Both the position numbers and the translations under genes were made by a program. The notes beneath the pieces are model-generated. The model did no database searches, was not told the DNA's origin, and was given only the letters and a program-made list of their open reading frames with translations. A stretch of DNA of 64,000 nucleotides from Denitratisoma sp. DHT3 (lineage in GTDB: Bacteria > Pseudomonadota > Gammaproteobacteria > Burkholderiales > Rhodocyclaceae): contig NZ_CP020914.1 of NCBI RefSeq assembly GCF_007833355.1, positions 792,047 through 856,046 of the forward strand, given 5' to 3'. Shown piece by piece: positions 46,039 through 55,984 of the stretch (the stretch's first letter is position 1; each line of letters starts with the position of its first letter).

Positions 46039-46749
46039 TCAGATCGCGCGCCGGACCATCATGTCCTTGATCTTGCCGATCGCCTTGGTGGGGTTCAACC
46101 CCTTGGGGCAGACATCGACGCAGTTCATGATGCTATGGCAGCGGAACAGCCGGTAGGGATCATCCAGATCGTCCAGGCGCTCGCTGGTGGCCTGGTCCCG
46201 CGTATCGGCAAGGAATCGATAGGCGGCCAAGAGGCCGGCGGGGCCGACGAATTTGTCCGGGTTCCACCAGAACGAGGGGCAGGAGGTGGAGCAGCAGGCG
46301 CACAGGATGCACTCGTAGAGGCCGTTCAACTCCTCCCGGTCCTCGGGAGACTGGAGGCGCTCCCGCTCGGGAGGGGGATCATTGTTGATCAGGTAGGGCT
46401 TGATCGAGTGGTACTGCTTGAAGAACTGGGTCATGTCGACGATCAGGTCGCGCACCACGGGCAGGCCGGGCAGCGGACGCAGCACGATGGGCTGCTTCAG
46501 GGAGTCGATGTCCTGCAGGCAGGCCAGACCGTTCTTGCCGTTGATGTTCATCGCGTCGGAACCGCAGACGCCCTCGCGGCAGGAACGGCGGAAGGAGATC
46601 GAATCGTCCTTGGCCTTGAGCTTGACCATCGCGTCCAGCAGCTTCTTGTCCGTGGAGTCGCACTCGACGGAGATGTCCTGCATGTAGGGCTTGGCATCCT
46701 TGTCCGGATCGTAGCGGTAGATCTTGAATTGAATGGTACGAGTCGTCAT
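46039..46749 (-). CDS. sdhB: Succinate dehydrogenase iron-sulfur subunit
   Basis: A 236-aa electron-transfer subunit. The [2Fe-2S] ligands are Cys57, Cys62, Asp65 and Cys77 (SCREGVCGSDAM); the [4Fe-4S] and [3Fe-4S] clusters use CILCACCSTSCP and CHSIMNCVDVCPKGLNP. Normal length and full ligand set. It begins 13 bp after sdhA. Confidence 0.97.
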   Translation of the reverse strand: MTTRTIQFKIYRYDPDKDAKPYMQDISVECDSTDKKLLDAMVKLKAKDDSISFRRSCREGVCGSDAMNINGKNGLACLQDIDSLKQPIVLRPLPGLPVVRDLIVDMTQFFKQYHSIKPYLINNDPPPERERLQSPEDREELNGLYECILCACCSTSCPSFWWNPDKFVGPAGLLAAYRFLADTRDQATSERLDDLDDPYRLFRCHSIMNCVDVCPKGLNPTKAIGKIKDMMVRRAI

Positions 46750-46762
46750 CGCTAAGTTCCTC

Positions 46763-48538
46763 TCAGTAAGCCCGCTTCTTCAGCTCGATGGTATCCACGG
46801 ACAGGGGCTTCATCTTCACCGGCTTGTAGTCGAGACGGTTGCCGTCGCGATGCCACAGGGTGTGCTTGAGCCAGTTCTTGTCGTCGCGGCCGTTGGGCGT
46901 CTCGGCGGTGTCGAGCGCGTCGTCGCGCACGTGGGCGCCGCGGGACTCCTTGCGGGCCTCGGCGGAGATCATGGTGGCCTTGGCCACTTCGATCAGGTTG
47001 TCCAGTTCCAGGGCCTCGATGCGGGCCATGTTGAACACCTTGGACTTGTCCTTGATCTCGGTCCTGGCGACGTCGTCCGCCACCTTGAGAATCTGGGTGA
47101 CGCCTTCCTTGAGCAGATCGTTGAAGCGGAACACGCCGGCGTGCTTCTGCATGGCGCGCTGCATCGCCAGGCGGGACTCATGGACGTTGGCGCCACCCTT
47201 CTGGCTGTTGAGGCGATCCAGGCGCGCCAGAGTCTGGTCGATGGAGGCGGTGTGCAGGGGCTTGTGAGCCTTGCCCCGCTTCAGGTCCTCGACGGCGGTC
47301 TCGCCGGCGGACTTGCCGAACACCAGCAGGTCCAGCAGGGAGTTGGTGCCCAGGCGGTTGGCGCCGTGCACCGAGGCACAGGCGCATTCGCCGGCGGCGT
47401 AGAAGCCGTTCACCACCTGGCTGTCGGTGCCGATCACCACCTGGCCGTGATAGTTGGTGGGAATGCCGCCCATCTGGTAGTGGCAGGTGGGCACCACGGG
47501 CAGCGGCTCCTTGATGCAATCCACGCCGGCGAACTGGAGGCCGATCTCGCGGATGCCGGGCAGCCGCTTCATGATGGTGGCCGGGTCCAGGTGGGTGATG
47601 TCGAGCAGCACGAAATCCTTGTTGGGACCGCAGCCGCGACCTTCGTTGATCTCGGTCACCATGGCGCGGGAAACCACGTCGCGGGAAGCCAGATCCTTGG
47701 CGTTGGGCGCGTAGCGCTCCATGAAGCGCTCGCCGCTGCTGTTGCGCAGGATGCCGCCCTCGCCGCGCACGCCTTCGGTGATCAGCACGCCGGCGCCGGC
47801 GACGCCGGTGGGGTGGAACTGCCAGAACTCCATGTCCTCCAGGGGAATGCCAGCGCGCGCCGCCATGCCCAGGCCGTCACCGGTGTTGATGAAGGCGTTG
47901 GTGGAGCTGTAGAAAATGCGGCCGGCGCCACCGGTGGCGAAAATGGTGGCGCGGGCATGGAAGGCGACGATCTCGCCGGTTTCCATGTCCATGGCGGTCA
48001 CGCCCTGGACATCGCCCTCATCGTCGCGGATCAGGTCGAGGGCCTGCCATTCGACGAAGAACTGGGTGTTGGCCTTGACGTTGCGCTGATACATCGCATG
48101 CAGCATCGCGTGGCCGGTACGGTCGGCGGCGGCGCAGGAACGGCGCACCGGCTTTTCGCCGAAGTTGGACATGTGGCCGCCGAACGGGCGCTGGTAGATC
48201 TTGCCGTTGTCCAGACGGTCGAACGGCATGCCGTAGTGTTCCAGCTCGACCACCACCTCATTGGCCTTGCGGCACATGAATTCGATCGCGTCCTGGTCGC
48301 CGAGCCAGTCGGAGCCCTTGACGGTATCGTACATGTGCCAGTGCCAGTGATCCTCCTCGGAGTTGCCGAGCGAGGCGGCGACGCCGCCCTGAGCCGCCAC
48401 CGTGTGGGAGCGGGTGGGGAAAACCTTGGACAGGACGGCCGTCTTCAGGCCGGCCTCGGACAGTTGGATGGCCGCCCGCAGGCCGGCGCCGCCGGCGCCC
48501 ACGATCACGGCATCAAATTTGCGTACGGTATAGCTCAC
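46763..48538 (-). CDS. sdhA: Succinate dehydrogenase flavoprotein subunit
   Basis: A 591-aa catalytic subunit. Residues 9-25 form the FAD motif [15 protein letters not shown]; His45 in [10 protein letters not shown] is the covalent FAD site. Active-site motifs [15 protein letters not shown] and the C-terminal [13 protein letters not shown] segment are present. GTG 48538 gives [11 protein letters not shown] and lies 2 bases after the sdhD stop. The in-frame upstream extension would overlap sdhD. Confidence 0.97.
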   Translation of the reverse strand: MSYTVRKFDAVIVGAGGAGLRAAIQLSEAGLKTAVLSKVFPTRSHTVAAQGGVAASLGNSEEDHWHWHMYDTVKGSDWLGDQDAIEFMCRKANEVVVELEHYGMPFDRLDNGKIYQRPFGGHMSNFGEKPVRRSCAAADRTGHAMLHAMYQRNVKANTQFFVEWQALDLIRDDEGDVQGVTAMDMETGEIVAFHARATIFATGGAGRIFYSSTNAFINTGDGLGMAARAGIPLEDMEFWQFHPTGVAGAGVLITEGVRGEGGILRNSSGERFMERYAPNAKDLASRDVVSRAMVTEINEGRGCGPNKDFVLLDITHLDPATIMKRLPGIREIGLQFAGVDCIKEPLPVVPTCHYQMGGIPTNYHGQVVIGTDSQVVNGFYAAGECACASVHGANRLGTNSLLDLLVFGKSAGETAVEDLKRGKAHKPLHTASIDQTLARLDRLNSQKGGANVHESRLAMQRAMQKHAGVFRFNDLLKEGVTQILKVADDVARTEIKDKSKVFNMARIEALELDNLIEVAKATMISAEARKESRGAHVRDDALDTAETPNGRDDKNWLKHTLWHRDGNRLDYKPVKMKPLSVDTIELKKRAY

Positions 48539-48540
48539 TC

Positions 48541-48888
48541 TCACAGCCTCCAGATAATCTGCACACCCCAGACGGCATAGCCGACCAGGACCAGGACGGT
48601 CAGCGAATGCAGCGTCAGGCGCAGAGCCGCGCACTTGACGTAATCCATCCAGATATCACGCACGCCGACCCAGGCGTGGTAGCAAAGGGAAAGCATGAAC
48701 AGCGGCGTGATGAAGCGCATGTAGCCGTTGCTCATCAGGGCGCGCCAGCTTTCCTGGGATTCCGCGGCGCCGGAGCACAGCGCCACCGCGACGACCAGGG
48801 TGTAGATCGCCATGATGATGGCGGTGATGCGCTGGGCCAGCCAGTCCTTGAGCCCGTAATGGGCGCCGACGACGATACGGGATTTCAT
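48541..48888 (-). CDS. sdhD: Succinate dehydrogenase membrane anchor SdhD
   Basis: A 115-aa protein with three transmembrane helices. The haem-b/quinone region shows [14 protein letters not shown] (about residues 70-83), the conserved HxxxGxRDxxxDY pattern. It begins 1 base after the sdhC stop. Confidence 0.94.
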   Translation of the reverse strand: MKSRIVVGAHYGLKDWLAQRITAIIMAIYTLVVAVALCSGAAESQESWRALMSNGYMRFITPLFMLSLCYHAWVGVRDIWMDYVKCAALRLTLHSLTVLVLVGYAVWGVQIIWRL

Positions 48889-48889
48889 C

Positions 48890-49285
48890 TCAGAACACCC
48901 CCAGGAATTTCATGGCGATAATCGCGGTGAGACCGAGGCTCACCACCAGCACACCCTTGGCCGAAGCGCGGGCCGCTCCCTTCTCGACGCCCACGTGGAC
49001 GTCCAGCAGCAGGAACCGGATGCCGGCGCAGAAATGATGCAGATAGGCCCAGCACAAACCGAACAGCACCAGTTTGGCCAGGGGGTGGCCGGTGATCTGC
49101 TTGAATGTCTGGAAGTTCTCGGGCGTCCCCAGGGAAAGCTGCAACAGGCAGATCAGGAACGGCAAGGTCAGGAACAACCCGGCACCGCTGACACGATGCA
49201 GGATCGACACGATGGCGGGGACCGGCTGACGAATCTCGGTGAGCGTCAGGAATTTCGGCCGTTGCTTTGTTATTGCTTCTGGCAT
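48890..49285 (-). CDS. sdhC: Succinate dehydrogenase cytochrome b556 subunit SdhC
   Basis: A 131-aa protein with three transmembrane helices. SILHRVSGAGLFL (about residues 27-39) is the quinone-site motif and HHFCAGIRFLLLDV carries the haem-ligand His. ATG 49285 is chosen because MPEAITKQRPKFLTLTEIR aligns with the family start, with GGGAGAG upstream; the in-frame upstream extension crosses a hairpin. It is the first gene of the sdh-gltA-suc unit. Confidence 0.94.
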   Translation of the reverse strand: MPEAITKQRPKFLTLTEIRQPVPAIVSILHRVSGAGLFLTLPFLICLLQLSLGTPENFQTFKQITGHPLAKLVLFGLCWAYLHHFCAGIRFLLLDVHVGVEKGAARASAKGVLVVSLGLTAIIAMKFLGVF

Positions 49286-49306
49286 ATCACTTTCTCTCCC
49301 AAAACA

Positions 49307-49357
49307 GGCGGCGACCGAAACGCCGCCGCTACAAAACCCGAAAAGACGGCGATTATA
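49307..49357 (-). promoter_or_regulatory. sdhC leader: -10 box and leader hairpin
   Basis: On the minus strand TATAAT lies at 49357-49352; no strong -35 is visible. The leader contains a perfect 7-bp hairpin GGCGGCG (49307-49313) / CGCCGCC (49321-49327) ending 21 bases before the sdhC ATG, close to the ribosome-binding site. Confidence 0.55.
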
Positions 49358-49377
49358 TCGTCCCGACCGCTTGCTGC

Positions 49378-50115
49378 TCAGCCCAAATCGTTGAGGTAGT
49401 AATGATCGGCCGTGGAATACAGGCCCCGCCGCCATTCCACCGGCCGGTCGCCATAAGTGAAGCTGACCCGCTCCACCGACAGCAACGGACTGCCTTCGAC
49501 CACGCCCAGCAGTTCCGCGCTGCCGCGATCGGCCGCCACGGCGCGAATGCGTTCCTCGGCGCGGATCATGCGCACCCCGAAGCGGGTCTCGAACAGGCTG
49601 TAGAGGGAGTCCGTCCAGTCCTTGAGAACCTCGAGGGACAGACCGGTGAAGACCTCGCCCGGCAGATAGATTTCATCGACCACGACCGGCTTGGCGGAAA
49701 ACTTCAGCAGGCGCCGCACGATGATGATCGGGTCGGCCAGCTTCAGTTGCAGCACCCGGGCCGCCTCCGGCCCCGCCTTGGCGCGCCAGCATTCCAGGGG
49801 CAGCGAGGTCGATTGCTCGACGCCACCGGCGATGGGCACCAGACGCAGAAAGCGGAAGAACGCGCGCGGATCGGCATGGCTGGCGACGAAAGTCCCTTTT
49901 CCCTGCTTGCGCACCAGCAGGTTTCCGGCGGCCATTTCATCGATCGCCTTGCGGACCGTCCCCTGACTGACATTGAATCGGGTCGCCAGCTCGGCTTCAC
50001 TGGGAATGGCCTCGCCCGGTCGCCATTCACCCGATTCCAGACCCTGCAGAATCAGGCTCTTGATTTGGCGGTAAAGGGGGCTGAATGTGGGGGACTCCGA
50101 TACCATGGCGCGCAT
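49378..50115 (-). CDS. GntR/HutC-family regulator (candidate TCA regulator)
   Basis: A 245-aa repressor-type protein with a winged helix (about residues 14-76, ELATRFNVSQGTVRKAIDEM, AGNLLVRKQGKGTFVA) and a C-terminal UTRA effector domain (about 98-240). UTRA domains bind small organic ligands. It sits between sdhC and mdh, so it likely senses a carboxylate and controls the flanking TCA operons; the target is inferred. ATG 50106 is an alternative start three codons in. Confidence 0.9.
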   Translation of the reverse strand: MRAMVSESPTFSPLYRQIKSLILQGLESGEWRPGEAIPSEAELATRFNVSQGTVRKAIDEMAAGNLLVRKQGKGTFVASHADPRAFFRFLRLVPIAGGVEQSTSLPLECWRAKAGPEAARVLQLKLADPIIIVRRLLKFSAKPVVVDEIYLPGEVFTGLSLEVLKDWTDSLYSLFETRFGVRMIRAEERIRAVAADRGSAELLGVVEGSPLLSVERVSFTYGDRPVEWRRGLYSTADHYYLNDLG

Positions 50116-50156
50116 TCGATCATAAAATCATGCAAATGTCCATCATCCAACTTGTA

Positions 50157-50211
50157 TCTTATATAAGACATAAGATAGAAATTGACATAGTAATGGAATC
50201 CAGGCTAGCAT
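50157..50211. promoter_or_regulatory. Operator-like palindrome and mdh promoter
   Basis: A perfect 12-bp palindrome TCTTATATAAGA lies at 50157-50168 in the AT-rich part of the 232-bp gap between the GntR regulator and mdh. It is followed by a near-repeat CATAAGATAG. A rightward TTGACA at 50182-50187 with TAGCAT at 50206-50211 (18-bp spacer) is a reasonable mdh promoter. GntR-family sites of this symmetry are common. Confidence 0.6.
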
Positions 50212-50347
50212 CACACGGTGTCCGGTTCGAGTCGGCGCAGGGCGTTCGACGCGATCGTTTCACGTCCCCAGCCCCGGCATTCCGTTGACGCCCGCAACAC
50301 CATCCAACCAACATCATCCATCTCTGCTTCGTCTAGGAGTTCGCAAA

Positions 50348-51337
50348 ATGGCCAAAGCCCCCGTTCGAGTCGCAGTCACCGGCGCTGCCGGACAAATCGG
50401 TTACGCCCTGCTGTTCCGCATCGCCAGCGGTGAAATGCTCGGCAAGGATCAGCCCGTGATTCTGCAAATGCTGGAACTGCCTATGGAAAAGGCCCAGGCC
50501 GCCCTGAAGGGCGTCATGATGGAACTGGAAGACTGCGCCTTCCCCCTGCTGGCCGGCATGGTCGGCACCGACGATCCCGAAGTGGCCTTCAAGGACGCCG
50601 ACTACGCACTGCTGGTCGGTGCCCGTCCGCGCGGCCCCGGCATGGAGCGCAAGGATCTGCTGCTGGAAAACGCCAAGATCTTCACCACCCAGGGCAAGGC
50701 CCTGAACAAGGTGGCTTCCCGCAACGTCAGGGTGCTGGTGGTCGGCAACCCCGCCAACACCAACGCCTGGATCGCCATGAAGTCGGCCCCCGACCTGCCC
50801 GCCGCGAACTTCACCGCCATGCTGCGACTGGACCACAACCGCGCCCTCTCGCAACTGGCCGCCAAGACCGGCTCCACCGTGAACGACATCGAGAAGATGA
50901 TCGTCTGGGGCAACCACTCCCCCACCATGTACCCCGACATCCGCTTCGCCACCATCAACGGTAAGGCCGCCCCCGGCGTTGTGAACGACGAAGCCTGGTA
51001 CAAGAACGAGTACATCCCCAAGGTGGGCAAGCGCGGCGCCGCCATCATCGAAGCTCGCGGCCTCTCCTCCGCCGCTTCCGCCGCCAATGCCGCGATCGAC
51101 CACATGCGTGACTGGGCCCTGGGCACCAACGGCAAGTGGGTCACCATGGGCATCCCCTCCGACGGCTCCTACGGCATCCCCGCCGGCACCATGTACGGCG
51201 TGCCCGTCACCTGCGCCAACGGCAAGTACGAGCGCGTGCAGGGCCTGGAAATCGACGCCTTCTCGCGGGAGAAGATGGACTTCACCCTGAACGAGCTGAA
51301 GGAAGAGCAGGACGGCGTCAAGGACCTGCTGGGCTGA
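50348..51337 (+). CDS. mdh: Malate dehydrogenase
   Basis: A 329-aa NAD-dependent enzyme. It has the Rossmann motif [19 protein letters not shown] (residues 8-26), the substrate-binding Arg in [14 protein letters not shown] and catalytic His in [11 protein letters not shown]. The length fits the cytosolic/plant-like MDH group found in betaproteobacteria. ATG 50348 follows AGGAG at 50335-50339. Confidence 0.97.
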   Translation: MAKAPVRVAVTGAAGQIGYALLFRIASGEMLGKDQPVILQMLELPMEKAQAALKGVMMELEDCAFPLLAGMVGTDDPEVAFKDADYALLVGARPRGPGMERKDLLLENAKIFTTQGKALNKVASRNVRVLVVGNPANTNAWIAMKSAPDLPAANFTAMLRLDHNRALSQLAAKTGSTVNDIEKMIVWGNHSPTMYPDIRFATINGKAAPGVVNDEAWYKNEYIPKVGKRGAAIIEARGLSSAASAANAAIDHMRDWALGTNGKWVTMGIPSDGSYGIPAGTMYGVPVTCANGKYERVQGLEIDAFSREKMDFTLNELKEEQDGVKDLLG

Positions 51338-51368
51338 TGCCGCCAGGCGGGGATCGGGAGCCAGCACG

Positions 51369-52364
51369 GTGAATCAAGCCATTCACCCCGCCCGGGTGCT
51401 CTACCAGGGCGCCAAGCCCTTCCCCGCCCTTTCTGCCTGCGAGCATTACGCCGGTAGCGAGAAACTGATCAGAAAGGCACTCCAACTCCAAGCCGAGTCG
51501 GGCCCCATTTTCGACATCACCTGCGACTGCGAGGACGGCGCGCCCGCCGGACGGGAGCAGGAACACGCGGAGATGGTCGCCGCCATCATCAACGATGAGA
51601 CCGCCAACCGCTTCGGCCGCGTCGGCGCCCGCATCCACGATGTCACCCACCCCCATTGGCGGCGGGACCTGGACATCATCATCGGCCGCGCCGGCCGGCG
51701 TGTGGCGTACATCGTCCTGCCCAAGCCGGAATCGGCCGACGACGCGCTGACCCAGATCACCGCCCTCGACGAAGCGCGCCGCCACCACGGCGTGGAGCGT
51801 GAAATCCCGGTTCATGTGCTGATCGAGACCCACGGCGCGCTGCGCGAGGCCTGGCAGATCGCCGGCCTGCCCCACGTCGAGTCGATCGACTTCGGCCTGA
51901 TGGATTTCGTCAGCGGCCACCATGGCGCCATTCCGGGCAGCGCCATGCGCTCGCCCGGCCAGTTCGACCACCCGCTGGTGGCCCGGGCCAAGGCCGAGAT
52001 CGCCGCCGCCGCGCTGGGCCGCGGCGTCGTGCCGGCCCACAATGTCACCACCGAATTGCGCGACCTGGAGGTCGTGCGCGAGGATGCCCGCCGCGCCCGG
52101 GAGGACTTCGGCTTCCTGCGCATGTGGAGCATCCACCCCGCCCAGATCCAGCCCATCGTCGAGGCGATGCGTCCCCGCTTCGAGGAAGTCGCCGAGGCCG
52201 CGGCCATCCTGATCGCGGCCCAGGATGCCGACTGGGGACCCACCCAGTTCGAGGGCAAGTTGCACGACCGGGCTTCCTACCGCTATTACTGGGAGCTGTT
52301 GCAGCGAGCCCGCAACACGGGCATGGCCTTGCCCGCCGAAGCTCGACAACGTTTTTTCGATTAA
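51369..52364 (+). CDS. HpcH/HpaI-type CoA-ester lyase (CitE-like)
   Basis: A 331-aa TIM-barrel protein of the HpcH/HpaI aldolase/citrate-lyase-beta family, with CDCEDGAPAG (metal/CoA region), HVLIETHGALREAWQIA and FGLMDFVSGHHG. Such proteins cleave malyl-CoA, citramalyl-CoA or methylmalyl-CoA. Placement between mdh and acnB is characteristic of betaproteobacteria; the exact substrate is unresolved and it may act in a side path of the TCA cycle. Translation starts at GTG 51369, 31 bp after mdh. Confidence 0.85.
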   Translation: MNQAIHPARVLYQGAKPFPALSACEHYAGSEKLIRKALQLQAESGPIFDITCDCEDGAPAGREQEHAEMVAAIINDETANRFGRVGARIHDVTHPHWRRDLDIIIGRAGRRVAYIVLPKPESADDALTQITALDEARRHHGVEREIPVHVLIETHGALREAWQIAGLPHVESIDFGLMDFVSGHHGAIPGSAMRSPGQFDHPLVARAKAEIAAAALGRGVVPAHNVTTELRDLEVVREDARRAREDFGFLRMWSIHPAQIQPIVEAMRPRFEEVAEAAAILIAAQDADWGPTQFEGKLHDRASYRYYWELLQRARNTGMALPAEARQRFFD

Positions 52365-52388
52365 CCACACCCCACGAGAGGAACTGCC

Positions 52389-54998
52389 ATGCTCGAAGCC
52401 TATCGCCAGCATGTCGCCGAGCGCGCCGCACTGGGCATCCCGCCCCTGCCGCTGACCAAGCAACAGACCGTCGCACTGGTCGAACTGCTGAAGAATCCAC
52501 CCAAGGGCGAGGAAGCCTTCCTCGTGGACCTGATCACCCATCGCGTGCCGGCGGGCGTGGATGACGCCGCCGAAGTCAAGGCCAAGTTCCTCGCCGCCAT
52601 TTCCCGCGGCGAACAGAGCTGTGCCCTGATCTCCCGCGCCAAGGCCACCGAGTTGCTGGGCACCATGCTCGGCGGCTACAACGTCAAGCCGCTGATCGAC
52701 GTGCTGGGCGACGCCGAAGTGGGGGCCGTGGCCGCCAATGCGCTGAAGCACACGCTGCTGATGTTCGACTACTTCCACGACGTGCAGGAACTGGCCAACC
52801 AGGGCAACGCCAACGCCAAGGCGGTGATGCAGTCCTGGGCCGACGCCGAGTGGTTCACCAGCCGGCCGGAAGTCCCCGCCTCGCTGAAGATCACCGTGTT
52901 CAAGGTGAGCGGCGAGACCAACACCGACGACCTCTCCCCCGCCCCCGACGCCTGGAGCCGCCCCGACATTCCGCTCCATGGCGTGGCGATGCTGAAGAAC
53001 CCCCGTCCCGGCATCGAGCCCGACGAGCCCGGCACGCGCGGCCCGATCAAGCTGATCGAGGAACTGAAGAAGAAAGGCAACCTGGTGGCCTACGTCGGCG
53101 ACGTGGTCGGCACCGGCTCTTCCCGCAAGTCCGCCACCAATTCGGTGTTGTGGTGGACCGGCGAGGACATTCCCTTCGTCCCCAACAAGCGCTTCGGCGG
53201 CGTCTGCCTGGGCGGCAAGATCGCCCCGATCTTCTTCAACACCCAGGAAGACGCCGGCGCCCTGCCGGTGGAGATCGACGTCGCGCAGATGGAAATGGGC
53301 GACGAGATCGAGCTCAGGATCGACCACGCCAAGGCCAGCGTCACCGCACTCAAGAACGGCGCCGTGATCGCCGAGTCACAGCTCAAGACCGCCGTGCTGC
53401 TCGATGAAGTGCGCGCCGGCGGCCGCATCAATCTGATCATCGGCCGCGGCCTCACCGCCAAGGCCCGCGAAGCCCTGAATCTTCCCGCCTCCACCCTGTT
53501 CCGCCTGCCCCAGGCGCCCAAGGACTCGGGCAAGGGCTTCACCCTGGCGCAGAAGATGGTCGGCCGCGCCTGCGGCCTGCCCGAAGGCCAGGGCATCCGC
53601 CCGGACACCTACTGCGAGCCCCGCATGACCTCGGTCGGCTCACAGGACACCACCGGCCCGATGACCCGCGACGAACTCAAGGACCTGGCCTGCCTGGGCT
53701 TCTCCGCCGATCTGGTGATGCAGTCGTTCTGCCACACCGCCGCCTACCCGAAGCTGGTCGACGTCAAGACCCACCGCACCCTGCCCTCCTTCATCACCGC
53801 GCGCGGCGGCATCTCGCTGCGCCCCGGCGACGGCGTGATCCATAGTTGGCTCAACCGCTTCCTGCTGCCCGACACCGTCGGCACCGGCGGCGACAGCCAC
53901 ACCCGCTTCCCGATCGGCATCTCCTTCCCCGCCGGCTCGGGCCTGGTCGCCTTCGCCGCCGCCACCGGCGTGATGCCGCTGGACATGCCGGAATCGGTGC
54001 TGGTGCGCTTCAAGGGCTCGCTGGAGGAAGCTGGCAAGCGCGGCATCACCCTGCGCGACCTGGTCAATGCGATCCCCTACTACGCGATCAAGCAGGGCCT
54101 CCTGACGGTGGCCAAGCAGGGCAAGAAGAACATCTTCTCCGGCCGCATCCTGGAAATCGAGGGCCTGCCCGACCTCAAGGTGGAACAGGCCTTCGAGCTC
54201 ACCGACGCCTCCGCCGAGCGCTCCGCCGCCGGCTGCTCGGTGCGCCTGAACAAGGCGCCCATCGTCGAGTACCTGCGCTCCAACATCACCCTGATGAAGT
54301 GGATGATCGCCGAGGGCTACGAGGACAAGCGCACCCTCGGCCGCCGCATCAAGGCGATGGAGGACTGGATCGCCAACGGCACGCTGCTCGCCCCCGACGC
54401 CGACGCGGAATACGCGGCCGTGATCGAGATCGATCTGACCGACGTCAAGGAGCCGATCCTGGCCTGCCCGAACGATCCGGACGACGTGAAGCTCCTGTCC
54501 GAAGTCGCCGGCGACAAGATCGACGAAGTCTTCATCGGCTCGTGCATGACCAACATCGGCCACTTCCGCGCCGCCGGCAAGGTGCTCGACGGCAAGAGCG
54601 ACATTCCGACCCGCCTGTGGATCGCGCCGCCCACCAAGATGGACGCCATGATCCTCAACGAGGAAGGCTACTACTCGGTGCTCGGCAAGTCCGGCGCGCG
54701 CATGGAAATGCCCGGCTGCTCGCTGTGCATGGGCAACCAGGCGCAGATCCGCAAGGGCAGCACCGCGGTGTCGACCTCGACCCGCAACTTCCCGAACCGT
54801 CTGGGCATCGACACCCGCGTCTATCTGAGCTCCGCCGAGCTGGCCGCCGTGTGCGCGCTGATGGGTAAGATTCCCACCGTCGCCGAGTACCTGGAACAGG
54901 TGCAGGCAGTCAACGCCAAGGCGGCCGACGTCTATCGCTACATGAATTTCGACCAGATCGCCGACTTCAAGGAAGTCGCCGATACCGTCGAGGTCTGA
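52389..54998 (+). CDS. acnB: Aconitate hydratase B
   Basis: An 869-aa bifunctional aconitase. The domain order is HEAT-like 1, swivel 2, then the catalytic core. The [4Fe-4S] ligands are Cys719 ([10 protein letters not shown]), Cys777 and Cys780 ([10 protein letters not shown]). [10 protein letters not shown] and [12 protein letters not shown] are further active-site motifs. ATG 52389 follows GAGAGGA, 24 bp after the lyase. A stable terminator lies just downstream. Confidence 0.97.
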   Translation: MLEAYRQHVAERAALGIPPLPLTKQQTVALVELLKNPPKGEEAFLVDLITHRVPAGVDDAAEVKAKFLAAISRGEQSCALISRAKATELLGTMLGGYNVKPLIDVLGDAEVGAVAANALKHTLLMFDYFHDVQELANQGNANAKAVMQSWADAEWFTSRPEVPASLKITVFKVSGETNTDDLSPAPDAWSRPDIPLHGVAMLKNPRPGIEPDEPGTRGPIKLIEELKKKGNLVAYVGDVVGTGSSRKSATNSVLWWTGEDIPFVPNKRFGGVCLGGKIAPIFFNTQEDAGALPVEIDVAQMEMGDEIELRIDHAKASVTALKNGAVIAESQLKTAVLLDEVRAGGRINLIIGRGLTAKAREALNLPASTLFRLPQAPKDSGKGFTLAQKMVGRACGLPEGQGIRPDTYCEPRMTSVGSQDTTGPMTRDELKDLACLGFSADLVMQSFCHTAAYPKLVDVKTHRTLPSFITARGGISLRPGDGVIHSWLNRFLLPDTVGTGGDSHTRFPIGISFPAGSGLVAFAAATGVMPLDMPESVLVRFKGSLEEAGKRGITLRDLVNAIPYYAIKQGLLTVAKQGKKNIFSGRILEIEGLPDLKVEQAFELTDASAERSAAGCSVRLNKAPIVEYLRSNITLMKWMIAEGYEDKRTLGRRIKAMEDWIANGTLLAPDADAEYAAVIEIDLTDVKEPILACPNDPDDVKLLSEVAGDKIDEVFIGSCMTNIGHFRAAGKVLDGKSDIPTRLWIAPPTKMDAMILNEEGYYSVLGKSGARMEMPGCSLCMGNQAQIRKGSTAVSTSTRNFPNRLGIDTRVYLSSAELAAVCALMGKIPTVAEYLEQVQAVNAKAADVYRYMNFDQIADFKEVADTVEV

Positions 54999-55037
54999 GC
55001 GTTTTCAGGAGCGCCGGCCAACCGCCGGCCTCCCTCG

Positions 55038-55066
55038 CGCCCCTGCCCACAAGGCGGGGGCGTTTT
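55038..55066 (+). terminator. Terminator of acnB
   Basis: Ten-base stem CGCCCCTGCC / GGCGGGGGCG (one G-T pair) with a 5-base loop, followed by TTTT, 40 bases after the acnB stop. Confidence 0.9.
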
Positions 55067-55080
55067 CAGTTCCGGACGAT

Positions 55081-55206
55081 CTGACGGAGTGGGTAGCCAC
55101 ATCCCTAGCCAGGACCCCGGAAAGGGCTCCGTGAATGTGGCGGTCCCTGAAGTAGCCCCCTGAAGTCAGTGACCGTCAGGCCCGGCAGCAGCGCTGCGCG
55201 GGGGCT
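55081..55206. other. Structured intergenic region of unknown nature
   Basis: After the acnB terminator there are three inverted pairs: CTGACGG (55081-55087) with CCGTCAG (55173-55179), GCCACAT (55096-55102) with ATGTGGC (55135-55141), and AGCCCCC (55154-55160) with GGGGGCT (55200-55206). The first encloses the second; the third crosses the first, allowing a pseudoknot. No open frame, tRNA or known RNA family was recognised. It abuts the toxin gene stop (55210). Confidence 0.4.
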
Positions 55207-55209
55207 GGG

Positions 55210-55677
55210 TTAAAGCGGCAAGAACAGATTGAGCGGATGGTCTGCCATCTGCTCGAAGCCGTAGCGTTTGTAGCAATCGACTGCGGTTGGTTTCGCATTA
55301 ATCACGAGGCCGATACCGCCAACCTCTTGTGCGATACGCGTCACCCGGTCAATGGCGTCGAAGAGCATGAACTCCCCAATGCCTTGCCTCTGATGTTGTT
55401 CGGCTGTTGCCAGCCTCCCCAGCCGGAACACAGGAGCCTTGATAGGCAACCGTTTCCGATACTGCGCCGGGAGGTCTGTGTTGACCAACTCAGCCAGGCT
55501 GATAGCGTAGAAACCAAGCACTTCCGCGCTTGTCTCGTCAGCTACCGCCACAAAGGTCGAGGAAATTCCTTTCTCTTTGTGCTGCCTGGCTGTTTGGCTC
55601 AGCCAACCATTCAGTTCTGCATCGCCGCAGTCGAAGCCCTTTCTGTCATGTCCGTCGTTCAGCGGTAGAACCAGCAT
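55210..55677 (-). CDS. GNAT toxin of a TacA/TacT-like module
   Basis: A 155-aa GNAT acetyltransferase. It has the acetyl-CoA loop RLATAEQHQRQGIGEFM (about residues 88-104) and the C-terminal YKRYGFE with the likely catalytic Tyr. Relatives paired with DUF1778 antitoxins acetylate aminoacyl-tRNA and stop translation. Its start lies inside the antitoxin gene (32-base overlap), the typical order antitoxin-toxin. Base composition is clearly less GC-rich than the neighbours, suggesting transfer. Confidence 0.88.
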   Translation of the reverse strand: MLVLPLNDGHDRKGFDCGDAELNGWLSQTARQHKEKGISSTFVAVADETSAEVLGFYAISLAELVNTDLPAQYRKRLPIKAPVFRLGRLATAEQHQRQGIGEFMLFDAIDRVTRIAQEVGGIGLVINAKPTAVDCYKRYGFEQMADHPLNLFLPL

Positions 55678-55948
55678 GGTTCTTCATCCTCTGATAACGA
55701 GCCTGCGCCTGAAGGAACTTCTCGTTGCGCAACGGCGGATTTTCAATCATTTCCAGCAGTCTCAACGATTCCCGACGTGTCAGGACAATCGTCGATTCGC
55801 TTTCAATGACCCTTTCCGCCTTTTCCAAAGCCGCCTGCACGACAAACTGATTCAGCGTCGCCCCCACGATGTCCGCCGCCACTTGCAGTTTCTCCTGCAC
55901 ATGGTCGGTGATTCGCGTGGTGAGTCGTTTCCCGGTGTGAGCCAGCAT
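55646..55948 (-). CDS. DUF1778 ribbon-helix-helix antitoxin
   Basis: A 100-aa antitoxin. The N-terminal ribbon-helix-helix domain is KRLTTRITDHVQEKLQVAAD (residues 6-25) followed by NQFVVQAALEKAERVI; the C-terminal tail (SLRLLEMIENPP) likely wraps the GNAT toxin. ATG 55948 is chosen for the perfect AGGAGG 6 bases upstream; longer in-frame starts at 56005 and 56041 lack one. It probably autorepresses at its promoter. Confidence 0.88.
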   Translation of the reverse strand: MLAHTGKRLTTRITDHVQEKLQVAADIVGATLNQFVVQAALEKAERVIESESTIVLTRRESLRLLEMIENPPLRNEKFLQAQARYQRMKNHAGSTAERRT

Positions 55949-55984
55949 GGCAGCCTCCTGATCAGGCAATCCGTCAATGGACCC

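Noticed and set aside
55081..55206. 4.5S (SRP) RNA or tmRNA
   Set aside because: The conserved SRP loop GGAAG-GCAG arrangement and a tRNA-like end are absent.
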